The position numbers and the translations under genes were made by a program. From DATMBL01 sp050735975 (GTDB lineage: Bacteria > Desulfobacterota > Binatia > UBA9968), in the NCBI GenBank assembly GCA_050735975.1, contig JBOHVS010000333.1, positions 1-18,687 on the forward strand: a DNA stretch of 18,687 bases, in the 5' to 3' direction. Shown here one piece after another: positions 14,555 to 18,687 of this stretch. Every line of letters begins with the position of its first letter. The first letter of the stretch is position 1. Below the pieces are notes generated by a model that worked only from the letters and a program-made list of their open reading frames with translations, searched no databases and was not told where the DNA came from.

Positions 14555-15934
14555 ATGGCAAAGATTATGGCAAACGTGTTGAAGGCCGTTGGCAACACTC
14601 CTCTTGTCCGCCTCAACCATGTTACGGCAGGTTTGGCTCCAACGATCTGCGCCAAGGTTGAGGCCTGCAATCCCGGGCGCAGCGTAAAGGACAGAATCGC
14701 GCTTGCGCTGGTCGAGGAGGCAGAGCGGAACGGGCGACTGAAACCGGGGGGAACGATCGTGGAGCCTACTTCAGGGAACATGGGCGTAGCGCTCGCGATT
14801 GTCGCGGCGGTCAAAGGCTATAGATGCATCTTTACCATCCCCGACAAAATGAGCATCGAAAAGATTCGCCGCCTGCGGGCATTCGGAGCGGAGGTCGTTG
14901 TGACACCGACGGCGGTTCCCCCTGAATCGCCGGAGTCCTATTATTCGGTCGCGCGACGGCTGGCCGATGAGATTCCAGGCGCATTTTTGCCCATGCAATA
15001 TGACAATCCCAGTAACATGGATGCGCACTACGCCTCTACCGGCCCGGAGATTTGGCAACAGACCGACGGTAAAATCACTCACTTCGTCGCCGGAATGGGA
15101 ACGGGCGGGACAATCTCGGGAGCCGCGAAGTATCTAAAGCAGCAAAATCCTAGGTGCACGGTTGTCGGAGTGGACCCGGAGGGGTCGATTCTCGCCAAAG
15201 TTTTCAAGAACGAAAAGTGGTCGTGGAGCGATTCCCATCCCTACAAGGTGGAAGGCATTGGAGAAGACTTCGTACCTAAAAATTTGCGTTTTGAGTACAT
15301 CGACAGCGTGGTCACGGTCTCTGACCGCGACTCGTTTTTGATGGGCCGGCGGCTTACAAGAGAAGAGGGGCTGTTTTGCGGCGGCTCTTCCGGCACGGCG
15401 GTTGAGGGAGCGCTTCGATACGCGCGCGAGCAACCGCTGGGAAAGAACGATCTCGTTGTCGTCATGCTTCCGGATGCCGGGGAGATTTACCTGTCCAAAA
15501 TGTACTCCGATGAGTGGATGAAACAGAACCAGTTCCTTGGAAAAAGCGTGCAGGTCGGTGAAATCCTCGCAAAGAAAAAGCGAAAGGTTCCCGAGCTTCT
15601 CTCGGTCGAAGTGACATCCACAGTGCGCGAGGCGATCGCAGCCATGAACCGTTTCGGCGTCTCTCAACTGCCCGTATTCGATAAGGGCAATCTGGTCGGT
15701 TCGTTGAGCGAGACCGCGCTCTTTCAAAAAACCATCGAGACTCCCGACGTGATGGGGCTTACGGTCGGCGTCTTGCTCGAGCCGCCGTTTCCAACCGTCG
15801 GGCTTGAAGAGGACGTCGAGGAGATCGTCAAGTTGCTCAAGTCTTCACCGGCGGTTCTTATCCGAAGCGAGACAAAGTACCGGGGAATCGTGACGCGCTT
15901 TGACGTCGTTCAGCGACTAGGTGAGCGGCTGTAA
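14555..15934 (+). CDS. cystathionine beta-synthase with two CBS domains
   Basis: A 459-residue PLP enzyme that condenses serine (or an activated serine) with homocysteine to cystathionine. The PLP-binding Lys45 lies in GRSVKDRIA, the substrate loop is EPTSGNMG near residue 70, and the phosphate loop is GMGTGGTISG near 170. The VEGIGEDFVP segment is typical of cystathionine beta-synthase rather than cysteine synthase. From about residue 330 to the end are two CBS repeats, expected to sense S-adenosylmethionine or a nucleotide. There is no N-terminal haem-binding region as in the mammalian enzyme. GGAG lies 7 nt before the ATG at 14555. The stop codon overlaps the next start as TAATG. An O-acetylserine sulfhydrylase role is possible but less likely given the CBS domains and the lyase neighbour. 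Confidence 0.9.
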   Translation: MAKIMANVLKAVGNTPLVRLNHVTAGLAPTICAKVEACNPGRSVKDRIALALVEEAERNGRLKPGGTIVEPTSGNMGVALAIVAAVKGYRCIFTIPDKMSIEKIRRLRAFGAEVVVTPTAVPPESPESYYSVARRLADEIPGAFLPMQYDNPSNMDAHYASTGPEIWQQTDGKITHFVAGMGTGGTISGAAKYLKQQNPRCTVVGVDPEGSILAKVFKNEKWSWSDSHPYKVEGIGEDFVPKNLRFEYIDSVVTVSDRDSFLMGRRLTREEGLFCGGSSGTAVEGALRYAREQPLGKNDLVVVMLPDAGEIYLSKMYSDEWMKQNQFLGKSVQVGEILAKKKRKVPELLSVEVTSTVREAIAAMNRFGVSQLPVFDKGNLVGSLSETALFQKTIETPDVMGLTVGVLLEPPFPTVGLEEDVEEIVKLLKSSPAVLIRSETKYRGIVTRFDVVQRLGERL

Positions 15935-17115
15935 TGCGAGTGAAAAAGCGCGGTGACTCCGTGCTCCGGTTTGCCACGCGTGCCATTCACGTGGGCCAAG
16001 AGCCCGAACCTGCCACAGGGGCTATCACGATCCCGATCTATCAAACCAGCACCTTCGCGCAGAGCGAGCCCGGCGTCCACCAGGGCTATGATTATTCACG
16101 GACCGACAACCCAACGCGCACGGCGCTGCAGAAAGCGCTCGCGAGTCTCGAGGCGGCCAGATACTGCCTCACGTTCTCCTCGGGCATGGGCGCTGGGACC
16201 ACGGCGATGCTGACGCTCAAACCGGGGGATCACGTCATCTCCTCGCGGGACGTGTACGGTGGCACGTATCGGCTTTTTGAGCGGGTGCTCAAAGACTTCG
16301 GCCTCACTTTCTCGTTTGTCGAAACGTCGGACCTCAATGAGATCGAGCGGGCGTTAACGAAGCGCACGCGTTTGGTATGGATCGAGTCGCCGACAAACCC
16401 GCTCCTTCGGATCACCGACATTAGAGGAGCCGCGAAAATCGCGCATCGCCGTGGCGCGCTGTGTTTGGTCGATAACACCTTTGCGTCGCCTTTTTTTCAG
16501 CGACCGCTGACACTCGGCGCGGACCTGGTTCTCCATTCGACGACCAAATATATCGGCGGACATGCGGACGTCGTTGGCGGCGCAATCTGTCTGAACGAGC
16601 GCGGGCTTTACGATCGGCTCAAGTTCCTGCAGAACGCCGCCGGAGCGACCCCTTCGCCTTTTGATTGCTTCCTCACTTTGCGCGGAGTAAAGACGCTGGC
16701 GTTGCGCATGCGCGAACATGAGAAAAATGCGACTCGGATTGGCGCGTTTTTGAAGGATCATCCACGAGTGCAACGGGTTTACTATCCAGGATTGGCGAGC
16801 CATCCGGGCCACGACGTGGCTGCTTCTCAAATGGATGGATTCAGCGGAATGTTATCATTTGAAGTAAGAGGCGGCCTCGCCGAGGCGCGCAGCGTTTTGC
16901 GGCGTTTGAAGATTTTCAAGATCGCGGAAAGTCTAGGCGGCGTGGAGTCTCTCGTCGAGCTGCCCGCGATCATGACCCACGCATCGGTTCCCGAAGAAGA
17001 GCGAAGGAAAGCGGGACTCGACGACGGGCTTATCCGGTTATCGGTCGGTATCGAAGACGTGGACGATCTCATCGGAGATTTGAAACAGGCGATGAACCAT
17101 CCACGAAGGAAATAG
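15934..17115 (+). CDS. cystathionine gamma-lyase/gamma-synthase family PLP enzyme
   Basis: A 393-residue Cys/Met-metabolism PLP enzyme of fold type I. The Schiff-base Lys205 is in LHSTTKYIGGHADVVGG, the PLP-phosphate segment is SSGMGAGTTAM, the N-terminal substrate loop is YDYSRTDNPTR, and LVDNTFASP carries the cofactor aspartate. Length is normal. The gene overlaps the cystathionine beta-synthase stop by one base (TAATG), so the two are translationally coupled and act in sequence. That pairing favours gamma-lyase, cleaving cystathionine to cysteine, 2-oxobutyrate and ammonia (reverse transsulfuration), over gamma-synthase; sequence alone does not separate them. The 2-oxobutyrate released is a possible substrate for the dehydrogenase complex at 1802-5215. 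Confidence 0.9.
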   Translation: MRVKKRGDSVLRFATRAIHVGQEPEPATGAITIPIYQTSTFAQSEPGVHQGYDYSRTDNPTRTALQKALASLEAARYCLTFSSGMGAGTTAMLTLKPGDHVISSRDVYGGTYRLFERVLKDFGLTFSFVETSDLNEIERALTKRTRLVWIESPTNPLLRITDIRGAAKIAHRRGALCLVDNTFASPFFQRPLTLGADLVLHSTTKYIGGHADVVGGAICLNERGLYDRLKFLQNAAGATPSPFDCFLTLRGVKTLALRMREHEKNATRIGAFLKDHPRVQRVYYPGLASHPGHDVAASQMDGFSGMLSFEVRGGLAEARSVLRRLKIFKIAESLGGVESLVELPAIMTHASVPEEERRKAGLDDGLIRLSVGIEDVDDLIGDLKQAMNHPRRK

Positions 17116-17118
17116 GTC

Positions 17119-17153
17119 GCGCTCAAACACGCGTCAGTTGGGACCTTGAGCGC
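17119..17153 (+). terminator. Possible terminator hairpin after cystathionine gamma-lyase
   Basis: GCGCTCAA (17119-17126) and TTGAGCGC (17146-17153) form a perfect 8-bp stem with a 19-nt loop, 4 bp after the stop codon. A run of five T lies at 17166-17170, about 12 nt after the stem, farther than in a classical intrinsic terminator. Its place between convergent genes fits a termination role. Confidence 0.35.
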
Positions 17154-17242
17154 AACGCGGAGCAATTTTTAGCGCCACTGAAGCATGCGCGTTTTCATCC
17201 GTCCTGTAAACCGGTAAGCTGTTTGGTCATCGGGGTTTCGTG

Positions 17243-17785
17243 TCACCTTGGTCTTCTTGCCTCAGTCTCGCCCCCCGGTCCGCCAATCAATTCAACTCGC
17301 ACCGGAGCGATGCCGTCTTCTATGATCCCGAGCGCTCGAGCCGCCGCCTGCGATAGATCGATGATTCGGCCGTCCACGTAGGGACCCCTGTCGTTGATCT
17401 CCACTTCGACGGATTTGCCGTTCCCTAAATGAGTAACCCGCGCTCTGCTACCAAGAGGAAAGGTTCTATGGGCGGCGGTAAGTTTTCCCTGATCGAAGAT
17501 CTCTCCGCTGGCAGTTTTTTTGCCGTGAAATCCCGGCCCGTACCATGAAGCCTCGCCGGTGTGCACTTTAACCAGGGAGGGCTTAGGGGTGTGGGGCGTG
17601 ATCCCGGCCTTCCGTTTTTCTGTGGGGTCGGGGCGGATCGAAACAGTCTTGATCATGTCGTTCGACGTCCCTGGTACAATCGCGCAGCTCTGCGCGATCG
17701 ACGACAGGATAAAAATGATGAGCCATTCGACGTGACGGCGCGGATTGCGGCTCCACAATCCGCTATATGTCGGAAAGGAGTTCAT
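17243..17785 (-). CDS. RlpA-like septal ring lytic transglycosylase (double-psi beta-barrel)
   Basis: A 180-residue exported protein. A hydrophobic segment at about 21-33 (WLIIFILSSIAQS) acts as signal or anchor, and Cys34 follows in AQSC, a poor lipobox because position -3 is Ala rather than Leu. After a linker, the double-psi barrel runs from about 77 (GEASWYGPGFHG) to about 170. Residues matching the RlpA catalytic set are Glu95 (TASGE), His106 (TAAHR) and Asp132 (INDRGP). Their spacings of 11 and 26 residues equal those of the Pseudomonas enzyme. No C-terminal SPOR domain is present, so septal targeting by denuded glycan is not expected through that route. It would cleave glycan strands in the cell wall. 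It is convergent with the cystathionine lyase gene, with no functional link evident. Confidence 0.87.
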   Translation of the reverse strand: MNSFPTYSGLWSRNPRRHVEWLIIFILSSIAQSCAIVPGTSNDMIKTVSIRPDPTEKRKAGITPHTPKPSLVKVHTGEASWYGPGFHGKKTASGEIFDQGKLTAAHRTFPLGSRARVTHLGNGKSVEVEINDRGPYVDGRIIDLSQAAARALGIIEDGIAPVRVELIGGPGGETEARRPR

Positions 17786-18307
17786 CGGTATTCAGGCTGT
17801 TGAAAAAGGCTCGCCTGCTTCCTGTCTGCGTGCGACGCACAGGCAGGCGTTGCGCTCGACCGCCTCGCTTCAACGTATCGCATAAGTTACGCCTCCAGCC
17901 TGTCCTGAGCGGAGCCGAAGGATCGATTTCTCGCGCGCCTCGCATCTGAGGCCTTTTTGAACAGCCTGTGAAAGAATTTTTCAACACTCTGGTATTATGC
18001 CAACCCCTCGGACGCAATCGTTGGGCCAAATTCTGATTGCTGTGAAACTTCAAGACATTATTCGACTGGAGGGAAATTAGCTGACTGCGAAGAAACCGGT
18101 TGGCACATCCAAGCGCGGCCGCGTTGTACCAGTCTTGCAACCGGGCCCTCGATCTGTCTTAGGAACGAGACACGGTTCGGGTTGTCACTGGAAATCAGCT
18201 CGCGAATAAGTAGAAATGTATAAATACAGGAAATTAGACGTGATGCCTAATCAAACAGTCGAGCTTTGGCGTCCAACTCGATCATCGATCCCTTTGGGAG
18301 ACTGATT
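17786..18307. other. 522-bp gene-free region
   Basis: It holds the inverted-repeat element at 17793-17968, a separate TTTTTCAACACTCTG (17978-17992) resembling that element's end motif, and about 300 bp of mixed sequence with no convincing gene. Open frames here have no recognisable protein features and largely cover repeat DNA. The promoter of the rlpA-like gene should lie at its left edge; I could not identify one with confidence. Confidence 0.5.
17793..17968. repeat. 176-bp MITE-like inverted-repeat element
   Basis: The ends CAGGCTGTTGAAAAAGGC (17793-17810) and GCCTTTTTGAACAGCCTG (17951-17968) are inverse complements over 18 bp with one mismatch. The interior has a hairpin around TGCGT-GCG-ACGCA and the CCTGTCCTGAGCGGAGCC segment, which resembles dispersed palindromes of environmental genomes. 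It lies 8 bp upstream of the rlpA-like start codon. No clear target duplication was seen. Confidence 0.6.
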
Positions 18308-18687
18308 TCAATCGACTCTTGGCCGGCGGGCCTGCTTCTCCAGCAGAGCGGCCAGTTCGGCCAGGTGCTCTTCTTCCGCGGCGAGGACCCCTTCGAGCAT
18401 GCGCCGGCTCGCTGCATCATCGCTGCCGAAGCAGTTGATCATCTCGCGATAGCTTTCAATCACCACCAGCTCCGCCACCAGATCTTCCCGGATCATGTCG
18501 ATCAGCGATTCTCCCTCGACGTACTCTGAATGGCTGCGGCTCAGCATCCCTTGGGGAGAGAAATCGGGTTCGCCCCCTAACTGTACGATGCGGGCCGCGA
18601 TTCGATCAACATGGGCTTGTTCGGCCTTCACGTGCTGGTGAAATTCGTCGGCGACTGCCTGCGCGTTCATGCCCGACGCCATGAAGT
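18308..18687 (-). CDS. bacterioferritin-like ferritin family protein, N-terminus outside window
   Basis: The visible 124 residues form the C-terminal three helices of a four-helix ferritin-like bundle. Di-iron ligand motifs are Glu21-x-x-His24 (KAEQAHVDRIA) and Glu103-x-x-His106 (AAEEEHLAEL), with a mid-bundle Glu near 71 (EDLVAELVVIESYREMI). Numbers count from the Met at 18682. The family usually has a first helix supplying another Glu, with a YF or HF before MASG. The codon just upstream of 18682 is TTC (Phe) and the partial codon before it ends in AC, which fits Tyr or His. The Met at 18682 is therefore probably internal and the gene continues beyond the window. Likely role is iron oxidation/storage or oxidative-stress protection in the cytoplasm. 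A haem-binding Met cannot be assigned. Confidence 0.82.
   Translation of the reverse strand, partial: FMASGMNAQAVADEFHQHVKAEQAHVDRIAARIVQLGGEPDFSPQGMLSRSHSEYVEGESLIDMIREDLVAELVVIESYREMINCFGSDDAASRRMLEGVLAAEEEHLAELAALLEKQARRPRVD

Noticed and set aside
17763..18140. Minus-strand open frame of 125 codons upstream of the rlpA-like gene.
   Set aside because: Much of it covers the inverted-repeat element, its composition is low-complexity Arg-rich, and no domain or ribosome binding site is evident.

Overview
The window looks like a chromosomal catabolic island from a free-living, mesophilic-type bacterium of moderately high GC content. It is built around CoA-thioester and sulfur amino acid chemistry. 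Gene style (Gram-positive-type split E1 2-oxoacid dehydrogenase, split B12 mutase, bicupin, haem-less CBS) and abundant short palindromic and heptanucleotide intergenic repeats resemble uncultivated soil or sediment lineages of the deltaproteobacterial/Binatota/Tectomicrobia/NC10 kind. That placement is a guess; nothing here fixes the phylum.

Layout. Positions 1-137 hold the 5' end of an IS1595-type transposase reading out of the window. A bicupin gene (minus) diverges from an OsmC-family gene (plus), with a 15-bp palindrome in the shared upstream region. A minus-strand operon 5215->1802 encodes E1-alpha, E1-beta and E2 of a 2-oxoacid dehydrogenase complex; no E3 is present, and a small inverted-repeat element sits between E1-alpha and E1-beta. 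From 5430 to 17115 everything is on the plus strand: thiolase, acyl-CoA dehydrogenase, acyl-CoA mutase large subunit, mutase B12 subunit, second acyl-CoA dehydrogenase, MeaB-type GTPase, an acetyl-CoA-synthetase-like ligase, then a cystathionine beta-synthase/cystathionine gamma-lyase pair overlapping at TAATG. A convergent RlpA-like gene and a bacterioferritin-like gene cut by the window edge end the window.

How the genes may work together. The mutase would normally be labelled methylmalonyl-CoA mutase. However, its two substrate-selecting positions are Phe63 and Gln181, aligned without gaps to Tyr89 and Arg207 of the Propionibacterium enzyme. That is the isobutyryl-CoA mutase signature. With a branched-chain-capable 2-oxoacid dehydrogenase, two short-chain-type acyl-CoA dehydrogenases, a thiolase and a B12-mutase chaperone, a coherent reading is valine (or isobutyrate, through the ligase) -> isobutyryl-CoA -> butyryl-CoA -> beta-oxidation -> acetyl-CoA. 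The CBS/CGL pair makes cysteine from homocysteine and releases 2-oxobutyrate, which branched-chain dehydrogenases also accept. Crotonase, hydroxyacyl-CoA dehydrogenase, propionyl-CoA carboxylase and E3 are not in the window.

The most unusual feature is the spacer DNA. Four gaps in the mutase operon are filled with imperfectly palindromic short repeats, largely of heptanucleotide period. One has run into the mutase B12 subunit and encodes its last 11 residues, and the genes following these spacers lack clear Shine-Dalgarno sequences. Three separate MITE-like inverted-repeat elements lie at 4009-4136, 14369-14500 (with an 8-bp target duplication) and 17793-17968.
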